Assembly: GCF_015234355.1 (NCBI RefSeq)
Contig: NZ_JADGMV010000003.1
Coordinates: forward strand, 248,001 to 312,000
Reading direction: 5' to 3'
From: Psychrobacter sp. NG25
GTDB taxonomy: Bacteria > Pseudomonadota > Gammaproteobacteria > Pseudomonadales > Moraxellaceae
DNA: 64,000 bases
How positions within the stretch are numbered: position 1 is the stretch's first letter; each line of letters begins with the position of its first letter. Position numbers and translations under genes: made by a program. Positions 56,755 through 64,000 of the stretch are shown piece after piece. The notes beneath the pieces are model-generated. The model was not told where the DNA came from. It ran no database searches and saw only the letters and a list, made by a program, of their open reading frames with translations.

Positions 56755-57138
56755 ATGGACGTTAAAGCATTATTTAAAAAGGGCATAGAAAAACAGTTAC
56801 TAGATGTGGATGACTATATATTTAAGCCTGAGCTAATAGAGATGACGGTTGAGGAAGGGGAGCTGACCTGCGTGCTAAATAGCGATGGTAGTGTCAATAT
56901 TTTTTATACTAAGGCAGGAATTACTGACGTCAGAGCCGCAGCTCGAAAGCATCCTTTTACTTCTTTTGCGACTGAGCTACATCATGGAATTTATGATGAT
57001 GTCATTGACGATGTGGTAGGTAATGTAAATGATATTATAGACAGTCACTCTAAGTATTTCCGTCGCAGCAAAGTCTTGCCTCTTACGCCTGCATTAGGAG
57101 GCAGTGATGCCGTTATTACAGAGGCTGATAAATATTAG
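56755..57138 (+). CDS. Small hypothetical protein
   Basis: 127 aa from the ATG at 56755, which has AAAGGA upstream; a TTG at 56707 would extend it by 16 residues. It is acidic and soluble, with DVKALFKKGIEKQLLDVDDYIF at the N-terminus and FATELHHGIYDDVIDDVVGNVNDIIDSHSKYF in the C-terminal half. I recognise no family. It stands alone with its own strong terminator. Confidence 0.65.
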   Translation: MDVKALFKKGIEKQLLDVDDYIFKPELIEMTVEEGELTCVLNSDGSVNIFYTKAGITDVRAAARKHPFTSFATELHHGIYDDVIDDVVGNVNDIIDSHSKYFRRSKVLPLTPALGGSDAVITEADKY

Positions 57139-57198
57139 GTACTGGCTTTAACTGATTTTGATCATTCAATTGTTATTATGATTTATAACATTGATAAG

Positions 57199-57236
57199 AA
57201 AAGGGCTAGGTTATCGATGATAACCTAGCCCTTTTT
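57199..57236 (+). terminator. Strong intrinsic terminator
   Basis: Perfect 17-bp stem AAAAGGGCTAGGTTATC / GATAACCTAGCCCTTTT with a 3-nt loop and further T, between convergent genes; it can serve both. Confidence 0.92.
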
Positions 57237-57269
57237 TATTCGTCTACATATCGTCAGTCAATAAGTGAC

Positions 57270-57674
57270 TTATTTAACGAGACTGGTATAGCAGCTTTGT
57301 AGTGATTTAGCGACCACGTTAGCGACCAATTCAGTGCGATAGCTTGAGTCTATTGCTGCATTGCCCAATTCAATCATGGTTACTTGTTGAGGGGCTTGCT
57401 CACTGACGCAGCCACAAACATTGGTTTTAACAGTTTCTTGCTGCGCATCAGTCATCGCAACACTAGCAACACGCCATGCATTTTGTTTTTCGATTTCGCT
57501 GCGGCATTGCGTGTCAATGGCTGATGTAAATATATTCATACCAATACTACTTGCAGTCGTCATGGCTGTGCTAGCACTAGTGCCAGTACCTGCAGTCGTG
57601 CCAGTACCTGTTGATGTACAGCCAGCTAGAGCAAGAGTGGCAAGCATAGCGGTCGAAGCTAGAAGTTTTTTCAC
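57270..57674 (-). CDS. Small lipoprotein with cysteine-rich C-terminus
   Basis: 134 aa from a GTG at 57674, which has AAAGGA 7 nt upstream. A longer frame from 57806 would bury the signal peptide and is wrong. The signal KKLLASTAMLATLALAGC has a perfect lipobox (LAGC), followed by a Gly/Thr/Ala-rich linker. The folded part contains four cysteines (TQC, NVCGC, QSC) that could form two disulfides. Function unknown. Confidence 0.72.
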   Translation of the reverse strand: MKKLLASTAMLATLALAGCTSTGTGTTAGTGTSASTAMTTASSIGMNIFTSAIDTQCRSEIEKQNAWRVASVAMTDAQQETVKTNVCGCVSEQAPQQVTMIELGNAAIDSSYRTELVANVVAKSLQSCYTSLVK

Positions 57675-57913
57675 AGAGTTATCCTTTAAAGTTTTTATGA
57701 GCTTTTGAAGCGTATATTTGATAGCAGTTATATTTGTCAGTCGAAACTTATTTTCGTCCTGAGCAAGTCGTATATTATCAGCAAAATACATTAATAACAC
57801 TATCAATGGTTACTTAAGAAAAATCAAATCACTTTTTATGTTAATCCAGCCATGCATAAGGATGATAGTGATCATGCTATTCAAAACCGACATGTCTCGC
57901 CAGTTAACAACAT

Positions 57914-57949
57914 AAAAAAACCAGCAAAGACAAATAGTCTAAGCTGGTT
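57914..57949 (-). terminator. Terminator of the 57974 gene
   Basis: AACCAGC and GCTGGTT form an outer stem, with AGAC/GTCT pairing inside. Seven T follow on the minus strand. Confidence 0.75.
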
Positions 57950-57973
57950 ATTGATATTATTTAATGAATACTT

Positions 57974-58489
57974 TTATACATTTTTACCATGCTGTTTGGT
58001 TTGAATTTCTTTTGCTAGCTTGTAGCATTCATTGATATGGTCATTAGCGATTTTTTTGAAAATCATATAGCCCATGGTTGCTGCAACCATTTGACCACCC
58101 AATGGGATAAATTTCGTCACTTGTTTGGCAGCGATACGACCACCGAATCCTTGTACTGTCTTTTTCACGATACCACGTGTCGCCATTAGACCTGCGAAGT
58201 CAACGGTACGGTCTTTTAAAGCGCCCCAATGAACGGCTCGTGACTCTAAATCAACAGCTGACTGACGATCTTCAATTAAACCAAAGCGCTCACTGATATC
58301 AGGCAATAGCTGGGTAAGCATGCCAGCATCCACAGCGACATCAAAGAAAGGCACAGGAACAATTGCGACACCAGCAGAGTACTTAGCGCGTTTTTTGACT
58401 AGCTTTTGACATTCTTTTTTTGTTTGTTCGAGGTCTAAGCTAGGATCTATCGTATTTGGTAGTTTTTCAGCGTTTGGTGTGGTTTTCAT
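57974..58489 (-). CDS. Hypothetical DUF697/YcjF-like protein
   Basis: 171 aa. A hydrophobic, glycine-rich core (AIVPVPFFDVAVDAGMLTQLLPDISERFG, FIPLGGQMVAATMGYMIFKKIA) resembles the short DUF697/YcjF-like or EcsC-like proteins that associate with membranes. AAGGAACC precedes the ATG. No informative neighbours, so the family is only suggested. Confidence 0.6.
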   Translation of the reverse strand: MKTTPNAEKLPNTIDPSLDLEQTKKECQKLVKKRAKYSAGVAIVPVPFFDVAVDAGMLTQLLPDISERFGLIEDRQSAVDLESRAVHWGALKDRTVDFAGLMATRGIVKKTVQGFGGRIAAKQVTKFIPLGGQMVAATMGYMIFKKIANDHINECYKLAKEIQTKQHGKNV

Positions 58490-58533
58490 AAAGGTTCCTT
58501 ATAAATAATTGAAGTAAGTAATTAAAACAAAAC

Positions 58534-58719
58534 ACTCTAAAATATCGAATTATAGTTTTAATGAATAACAAATATCTCAGTTGCTATCTATTTTATGGAT
58601 TTATAAGAGGCATACAATCATTGCTTTGTAGCAAAATGCAGAAAAATACAGTTACTGTGCACCGTTTTTGTAAACTGGCTGTCCTGTAGTGCCTTGAGAT
58701 GGTCCAAGAATGGCCTGTT
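58534..58719 (+). repeat. ~185-bp direct repeat, copy A
   Basis: Begins ACTCTAAAATATCGAATT and ends AATGGCCTGT. By hand alignment it differs from copy B (59661-59843) at roughly 20 positions, including two single-base gaps. Same orientation. It has no coding frame and no obvious inverted ends. It lies just downstream of the PEBP gene's stop. Confidence 0.9.
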
Positions 58720-58756
58720 TTATATAGACATTGAAATATGATTTATCAGGCGTTGA

Positions 58757-59356
58757 TTACCCCTCTGGTGTTGGTTTTGAATCCGGCTTGTGCTCGGCAC
58801 TATTAGTGCTTCGTGAGTATTTAACCGTCATACTTGCAGTATCAAGAGTAATATCTTTTATAGCGGCTAGTAATGCTGAGCGATCTACTTTTGTATTGCT
58901 ATTAAAGGTAACCGGTGCAGATAACGCATACACAGTATAAGTATAGCTTTTTTCACCTGAGCCTTTAGAGCAAGGAGGCGCGTATTGGTTCAAATCGTTT
59001 ACGCTATTAGAGCCTACTTCACCGAGAGTTTCGCCCGCTTTAATTTGCGTTTTATCGGCGGCAATGTTGTACATGGTCCAATACCAATGCATTCCCTCTG
59101 GTGCTTTATGATCCATAATTAACGCATAATATTTGGTTGCATTAGGTGCATCGCTCCAATTTAACGGAGGGCTAATGCTTTGCCCATCGCACGTATAAGT
59201 TATAGGCAAGTTACCGCCATCACTTACTTCTGAGCTCGTTAGCGTAAAATCATTGAGGTTTGATTGTTCAAGCGATTGTCTGCTTTGGTCGTTGCAGGCA
59301 CTTAAGGTTACGCAGCACAGTGCACTGAGTAAAAAGGCATGGGTATTTTTCATCAT
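58757..59356 (-). CDS. YbhB/YbcL-family (PEBP) lipoprotein
   Basis: 199 aa. Signal with lipobox LSAC (FLLSALCCVTLSAC), then a phosphatidylethanolamine-binding-protein fold: ITYTCDGQSISPPLNWSDAP, YALIMDHKAPEGMHWYWTMYNI and YAPPCSKGSGEKSYTYTVYAL are the conserved ligand-pocket blocks. Bacterial members have no firmly known role. The C-terminal tail (HKPDSKPTPEG) is extra. The gene is bracketed by two copies of the same ~185-bp sequence. Confidence 0.88.
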   Translation of the reverse strand: MMKNTHAFLLSALCCVTLSACNDQSRQSLEQSNLNDFTLTSSEVSDGGNLPITYTCDGQSISPPLNWSDAPNATKYYALIMDHKAPEGMHWYWTMYNIAADKTQIKAGETLGEVGSNSVNDLNQYAPPCSKGSGEKSYTYTVYALSAPVTFNSNTKVDRSALLAAIKDITLDTASMTVKYSRSTNSAEHKPDSKPTPEG

Positions 59357-59999
59357 TTAAAAATCCAAAGATCAGCACGATCCAGATACATAGAAAGAAT
59401 TAGCTATGAAGAGTGTAGCTCTTAAATGTAGGGCAATTATGTAGTTTTAAACTTTTTTGTTTTTATTAAGTGATAAGGCATTAAGTTGTGAGCTGTTTAC
59501 GTAGATAATAGATTGGATAGGAGCGCTTGGTTATGGATGTAAACATTAACGTAAGCATGTGCTTTATTTTAGTCAGTTAAATAACGCTAAAATCCTTATT
59601 TTAAATAAAAATTTTCACCCATTGCGACTGACTACCACACGAAAAACCCTCAAATCCAATACTCTAAAATATCGAATTGTAGTTTTAACGAATAACAAAT
59701 ATCTCAGTTGCTGTCTATTTTATAGATTTATAAGAGGCAGACAATTATTGCTTGTAGCAAATGCAGAAAAATACAGACACTACACACCGTTTTTGTAAAC
59801 TGGCTGTCTTATAGCGTATTGAGATGGCCTAAGAATGACCTGTAACCTCGCTTGAAGTATCATATATACAAATGCACTCGGTTGCCTTGTCTCTCTTTTA
59901 AACTGAATCAACTATAGCAACGTCATACATAAAAAATGATAAACCGTCCCGCTATAAATGACCATTGTGACCTTTTGCTAAAGCCAGTAGAATACACCC
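59357..59999. other. Intergenic region between the PEBP gene and recJ
   Basis: About 640 bp. It holds copy B of the direct repeat (59661-59843) and otherwise AT-rich DNA expected to contain the promoters of both divergent genes. Short frames in it have no ribosome binding site. Confidence 0.5.
59661..59843 (+). repeat. ~185-bp direct repeat, copy B
   Basis: Begins ACTCTAAAATATCGAATT and ends AATGACCTGT, in the same orientation as copy A (58534-58719). It lies about 300 bp upstream of the PEBP gene, in the gap before recJ. Similarity stops at the same borders in both copies. Confidence 0.9.
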
Positions 60000-61811
60000 A
60001 TGCTAAATTTAACCCCCCGTTATACCAGCACTCGCGTCGACGAGTTGCCCACCGCGCTGCAGCCACTTGCTGCTCAATCATTAACGCTTGCTCGGCTATA
60101 TGCTGGTCGAGGTATCACTGAGCCCGATGAGCTTGAGACAGGACTATCAGGTCTACTGCCTGCAGAGATGCTACATGGCGTTACTGAGGCAGTGCGCTTG
60201 TTAGATATTGCCATTGATGATGGTCAACGTATCCTGATTGTGGGTGACTTCGACTGTGATGGTGCAACCAGTACCGCACTGATGATGCGCGCGCTCACAG
60301 AGATGGGTGCAGTCGTTGATTTTTTAGTGCCCGATCGCTTTAAATACGGCTATGGTCTGACGCCAGAGATTGTCGAGTTGGGTATCGAAACTTATCGACC
60401 CGATATGATAGTGACGGTGGACAATGGTATTTCAAGCCATGAGGGTGTGGCTCGTGCGCAGGCCGATGGCATCACTGTCATTATCACTGACCATCATCTG
60501 ACGACCAAACAGACGCCGCCTGCCGAGGCTGTGGTCAATCCAAATCAGCTTGGTTGTGACTTTACCAGTAAGGCACTGGTTGGGGTGGGCGTGGCATTCT
60601 ATGTACTGGGACGCTTAGCCAAGCTGCGCCGAGAGGCCGGAAAGTCCACCGTACAAGTCAGTCAATATTTGGATTTGGTAGCGCTTGGGACGATTGCTGA
60701 TGTTGGGGTACTAGATAAAAACAATCGTATCTTAGTACATCATGGGTTGAATGCTATTCGCCAAGGACGATGTTGCCTAGGTATCTTAGCGTTACTTGAA
60801 CAGGCAGGCCGTGACCCTAAGCAGTTGCATGCACAGGACTTTGGCTTTGTCTTAGGACCACGTATCAACGCAGCTGGGCGCATGGACAATATGCGCATCG
60901 GTATTGAGTGCTTGTTGACTGAGGATTGGAGCACCGCACAGCGATTGGCGCAAGAGCTTGAGCAATTGAACCGTACCCGTCGTCAGGTAGAGGGTGAGAT
61001 GCGGACGCAAGCAGATAGCATTGTGGCAGCGTTAGCAGTGGAGACGGATAATGATATAGATGAAGCCAGTGATGTCATTATCCAAAGTAAGCCTAAAAAG
61101 AAGGCTGTTAACGGTGCTAAAAGAAGCATTGTGTTATATCAAGACGATTGGCATCAAGGTGTGATCGGTATCGTCGCGGGACGATTAAAAGAAAGTCACT
61201 ACTTGCCTAGTATTGTCTTTGCACCAGCAGATACCGCACGTACAGATGAAGATGATGCCATTAAAGGCTCCGCACGGTCTATTGCTGGTGTGCATGTTCG
61301 TGATGCGATTGAGCAAGTGGCTGAGCGTTACCCTAAGTTGATCACTCACTTTGGTGGTCATGCGATGGCCGCAGGTTTGACGATTAAGCGCGGTAACTTC
61401 GATAGGTTTGTGACAGCCTTTAATGAAGTCATGGCAGAGATGAATGATGACGTTTTCGCTGAGCAGAAATTCACAGATGGGGCATTGCAGGCGAGTGACT
61501 TTAGTTTATGGTTTGCTGAGCACTTAGCGGATGCCAGTATTTGGGGTCATGGTTTTGCACCGCCGATATTTGATGGGATATTCGAAGTGCTAAGTTTTAA
61601 AGTTTTAAAGGATAAACATCTGAAACTGTCGTTGCGCTATCCCGATGTGCAGTATCCAATTGAAGCGATTTACTTTAATTTTGATAGCGATGTATGGGAT
61701 TACCGTGCCGAGCAGGTACATTTGTTATTTCAGCTAGACATCAACGAGTGGAATGGTAAGCAAAGCCTACAGCTGATGGTCAAAGACTTGGCTGTGGTAG
61801 AGCAGGGCTAA
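60000..61811 (+). CDS. recJ: Single-stranded-DNA-specific 5'-3' exonuclease RecJ
   Basis: 603 aa. DHH phosphoesterase acting in recombination and mismatch repair. Catalytic motifs: ILIVGDFDCDGATST, VTVDNGISS, ITDHHLT, LGPRINAAGRMDN (DHHA linker) and the DHHA1 motif HFGGHAMAAGLTI. An insert of about 30 acidic and basic residues occurs near residue 350. Length is close to E. coli (577 aa). The ribosome binding site before the ATG is weak. Confidence 0.96.
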   Translation: MLNLTPRYTSTRVDELPTALQPLAAQSLTLARLYAGRGITEPDELETGLSGLLPAEMLHGVTEAVRLLDIAIDDGQRILIVGDFDCDGATSTALMMRALTEMGAVVDFLVPDRFKYGYGLTPEIVELGIETYRPDMIVTVDNGISSHEGVARAQADGITVIITDHHLTTKQTPPAEAVVNPNQLGCDFTSKALVGVGVAFYVLGRLAKLRREAGKSTVQVSQYLDLVALGTIADVGVLDKNNRILVHHGLNAIRQGRCCLGILALLEQAGRDPKQLHAQDFGFVLGPRINAAGRMDNMRIGIECLLTEDWSTAQRLAQELEQLNRTRRQVEGEMRTQADSIVAALAVETDNDIDEASDVIIQSKPKKKAVNGAKRSIVLYQDDWHQGVIGIVAGRLKESHYLPSIVFAPADTARTDEDDAIKGSARSIAGVHVRDAIEQVAERYPKLITHFGGHAMAAGLTIKRGNFDRFVTAFNEVMAEMNDDVFAEQKFTDGALQASDFSLWFAEHLADASIWGHGFAPPIFDGIFEVLSFKVLKDKHLKLSLRYPDVQYPIEAIYFNFDSDVWDYRAEQVHLLFQLDINEWNGKQSLQLMVKDLAVVEQG

Positions 61812-61857
61812 GGTTATAAGGTATCGGTGCGTTTAAGTTTAAGCGCACTAATAGCAT

Positions 61858-61905
61858 TTGTTGCTTGTTGCTTGTTGCTTGTTGCTTGTTGCTTGTTGCT
61901 TGTTG
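61858..61905. repeat. Six perfect copies of TTGTTGC plus a partial
   Basis: Six uninterrupted 7-bp units (61858-61899) followed by TTGTTG. They lie between the convergent 3' ends of recJ and the first TRIC-type gene, so they should affect neither promoter. Confidence 0.95.
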
Positions 61906-61913
61906 ATGGGATA

Positions 61914-62579
61914 TCAGTACTTCCATTCCAGGGCTGGAAATTGCCAATCGTAGCGTATCGCCATCATGCGTAAGGTGAAAATCGTACTCATGGTGGCGAT
62001 ATCAGTAATCCAGTCTGTTACACCCAAATTGCTTAGTGCAAAGTAGAGAATACCACCAGTCAAGGCTGCGGTAATATAAATCTCTTGCTGTAATACCAGT
62101 GGAATCTCATTGCAGATCATATCGCGGATGATACCGCCGACGATAATGGTAATAACTCCAAGTAATAATGCCACGGGTACATTCGTGCCCATGCTATCGG
62201 CAACCTTGATACCGATTAAGGTAAAAGCTGCCAGTCCGATAGTATCTGAGAGTTTGAGAAACTTATCAACGCGTCTAGAGTTGGGATGAAAGAATATCTG
62301 CATCACGAGTGACGATATCGTAATAACGGTCAAGTAGCTCATATCCACCATCCAAAAAAGCGGATGACGATCCAAAATCACATCACGAACAGTACCACCG
62401 CCGATAGCTGTGACAATAGACACTAGCAAACAACCAAAGACATCGAAATTCTTATGTTTGGCCAGTATCGTGCCTGAAACGCTGCAGGCGATGATGCCGA
62501 TCATATCAAATAAATATATCAAAGAGCGCGGGTCAAAAGTAGTGATTAGGACGGCAGGGTCCAATGCGATAGATAGCAT
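61914..62579 (-). CDS. TRIC-type cation channel family protein (YicG-like), copy 1
   Basis: 221 aa with about seven hydrophobic helices in two UPF0126 repeats: FDMIGIIACSVSGTILA, GGGTVRDVILDRHPLFWM, then VALLLGVITIIVGGIIRDMICNEIPLVL. Prokaryotic TRIC homologues form trimeric channels for monovalent cations. It sits 103 bp downstream of a second member. Confidence 0.88.
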   Translation of the reverse strand: MLSIALDPAVLITTFDPRSLIYLFDMIGIIACSVSGTILAKHKNFDVFGCLLVSIVTAIGGGTVRDVILDRHPLFWMVDMSYLTVITISSLVMQIFFHPNSRRVDKFLKLSDTIGLAAFTLIGIKVADSMGTNVPVALLLGVITIIVGGIIRDMICNEIPLVLQQEIYITAALTGGILYFALSNLGVTDWITDIATMSTIFTLRMMAIRYDWQFPALEWKY

Positions 62580-62656
62580 AAGAAAGTCTCACTAGTTTTT
62601 GATGATGATAAATCGATATGATAATTGCTAAATCTACAACCGTTTTTATTTTAGGT

Positions 62657-62702
62657 GGCTAAGCGACTAAGCAGCTAGGTGACTAAGCAACTAGGCGAAT
62701 AG
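62657..62702. repeat. Degenerate 8-bp tandem repeat at the end of TRIC copy 2
   Basis: Consecutive octamers GGCTAAGC, GACTAAGC, AGCTAGGT, GACTAAGC, AACTAGGC and a partial GAATAG. The array runs from the gap between the two TRIC-type genes into the last codons and stop of copy 2. Confidence 0.7.
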
Positions 62703-63318
62703 AAGGCAGGTGCCAGTCGTATTTAAGCGCTAACATGCGGACCGCAAAGATGACGAAGAGCATAATAAATTCGTTGATACTGGTACCCACTCCTAAATAC
62801 TGTAAGCATAAATAAGTGACAGACCCAGCGATACTGGCAGTAATATAAATCTCACGCTGCAGCACTAAGGGAATCTCATTACAGATAATATCGCGTAGTA
62901 GGCCACCGAGAATAGCCGTCCATACCCCCATCATGATGGCAATAATAGGCGACATGTCTTGCGTCAACGCGATTTTAAAGCCAATGACACTAAAAGCTGC
63001 CAGACCAACGGCATCAAAGAGTTTTAACGCATTATCGATCTTATGATATAGATGGAAAAATATTTGTAAGATAAGAGATGTCACAGTAATGACAATCACA
63101 TAGTTGAGGTCAGTCATCCAAAATAGTGGATGACGGTCTAGCGCCATGTCACGTAATGTACCACCGCCGATGGCATTGACCATGGCTACCAAGATACAAC
63201 CCGCAATATCAAAACCTTTATGCTGCGCCAGCAAAGTTCCTGCAATCGCGCACGCAATGATACCAATCATGTCCAATAAATATAATAAAATATCAGGGAA
63301 AATTAAAGCATTAACCAT
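62683..63318 (-). CDS. TRIC-type cation channel family protein (YicG-like), copy 2
   Basis: 211 aa with the same two-repeat UPF0126 layout: LLDMIGIIACAIAGTLLAQHKGFDIAGC, GGGTLRDMALDRHPLFWM, then GGLLRDIICNEIPLVLQREIYITASIAG. Clearly a paralogue of the next gene downstream, matching it through most of its length, so the pair arose by tandem duplication and has since diverged substantially. Its extreme 3' end overlaps a degenerate octamer repeat. Confidence 0.88.
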   Translation of the reverse strand: MVNALIFPDILLYLLDMIGIIACAIAGTLLAQHKGFDIAGCILVAMVNAIGGGTLRDMALDRHPLFWMTDLNYVIVITVTSLILQIFFHLYHKIDNALKLFDAVGLAAFSVIGFKIALTQDMSPIIAIMMGVWTAILGGLLRDIICNEIPLVLQREIYITASIAGSVTYLCLQYLGVGTSINEFIMLFVIFAVRMLALKYDWHLPSIRLVA

Positions 63319-63420
63319 GGTTATATTACCAAATCGTGTTTATCAAAGTGATTAAGTGTTTTTTGAGCTGTCACTATGTGCGTGATTCAGACGGAAGGCT
63401 GAGTATTAGACCCAGACCGT

Positions 63421-64000
63421 TTAGCCATCTTTTGCAAATAGAATCAACCCGACAATAATAAGAGCAATACCTATTAATCCCATCATCGACGGCAGACTGC
63501 TATTGAGCAATAACATGCCACCAATCAAGGCAAATATAACCTCACTGGCTTGCGTGGCATCAACACCAGCCACTTCGCTTGAGGTTTCTGCTTTTTCGCG
63601 GGCATATAAGAAAATACTAGTGGCTGCCACACCTGCCAATAAAGCAACCAGTAACGTATTAAATACTTGCTTCGTCTCGGGCAATTCAGGATGAACGATA
63701 AGACCCAATACCAACCAAAATGGCACAGTACCCAAGGTCATGAGCCATACCTTATTAAAAGCATTTTGCAGTAAAGTGGTTTGGATAGCGGGAATTTTTG
63801 CAATTAAGTCTTGCAGTAGAGAAGGGGTTGGTTCGGCTAAGACAGCATCTGTCGTATGAGCAATACTGATTGAGTCTGCTGGATAGTGAGTATCAATAGC
63901 AGATAAAGGCGGCAGCTCAGTTTCCGCCATCAGGTCAGTCGCTTGAGAGGTTGCTTGCGTCGGAGCTTGTGATTCAGTATTTTTCTGTTTGGCGTTATAA
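63421..64000 (-). CDS. DMT/EamA-type multidrug efflux transporter, C-terminal part
   Basis: The frame is open to the window edge, so the gene continues upstream; an internal ATG at 63930 is not the likely start. The visible part begins with a ~60-residue Gln/Ala/Thr-rich polar stretch that looks like a cytoplasmic loop. Then come about five membrane helices with FNTLLVALLAGVAATSIFLYARE and ATQASEVIFALIGGMLLLNSSLPSMMG, which fit the C-terminal half of a drug/metabolite transporter of the multidrug resistance efflux group. Specificity cannot be told. Confidence 0.7.
   Translation of the reverse strand, partial: YNAKQKNTESQAPTQATSQATDLMAETELPPLSAIDTHYPADSISIAHTTDAVLAEPTPSLLQDLIAKIPAIQTTLLQNAFNKVWLMTLGTVPFWLVLGLIVHPELPETKQVFNTLLVALLAGVAATSIFLYAREKAETSSEVAGVDATQASEVIFALIGGMLLLNSSLPSMMGLIGIALIIVGLILFAKDG

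Noticed and set aside
58534-59843. Composite transposon around the PEBP gene
   Set aside because: The flanking repeats have no transposase frame and no inverted ends, so an IS-based composite is not supported; they are reported only as direct repeats.

Overview
The window looks like a chromosomal segment of a gammaproteobacterium of the family Moraxellaceae, most probably Psychrobacter. This rests on the moderately AT-rich base use, the neighbourhoods prmA / zinc-ribbon DUF3426 protein / fis / purH and hupB / ppiD, and a type VI secretion (T6SS) locus with a TagX-like M15 peptidase as described in Acinetobacter. Family names come from recognising protein motifs by eye; no database search was possible.

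Layout. (1) 1-3231: iscR-iscS-iscU-iscA-hscB (hscB cut by the window edge) on the minus strand, with a sigma70 promoter overlapped by an IscR type-1-like box. (2) 3459-15415: housekeeping genes: an SCP2/UbiJ-like membrane protein, hupB and ppiD on plus, then purH, fis, a DUF3426 zinc-ribbon protein, prmA, a TPR lipoprotein and mrcB (PBP1b) on minus. (3) 15416-18914: a 172-bp MITE-like element, then a CcoI/FixI-type copper P-type ATPase. (4) 18982-40347: a T6SS locus. Its left part is a decayed bed of lipoprotein genes: two frameshifted genes, a signal-peptide remnant and a displaced vgrG fragment. Next come a candidate effector/accessory pair, an unusual vgrG, an OmpA/BON protein, tagF, tssM and a large unknown membrane protein on minus. 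Divergent from these, on plus, are tagX, a lipoprotein, tssK and tssL. No sheath, tube, most baseplate, or ClpV genes are present, so that half of the machine must lie elsewhere. (5) 40624-42191: tRNA-Asn and a class I aminotransferase. (6) 42861-48790: an SDR / FAD amine oxidase / DUF1365 / cyclopropane-synthase-like methyltransferase / DUF2177 cluster, probably membrane-lipid modification, containing a second copy of the 172-bp element and a seven-unit TAGCCAT tandem repeat. (7) 48868-54410: thioesterase, CDF cation transporter, DUF2059 protein, dps, uvrB. (8) 54499-64000: an HEPN-like orphan, a HisC-like aminotransferase, small hypotheticals, a PEBP lipoprotein flanked by two ~185-bp direct repeats, recJ, two tandem TRIC-type channels and a truncated DMT-family transporter.

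Most distinctive signals: the T6SS lipoprotein/vgrG remnant bed, which reads as a record of effector-immunity module exchange; the two equal-length 172-bp inverted-repeat elements; the direct repeats around the PEBP gene; and short tandem repeats of 7-8 bp at several gene borders.
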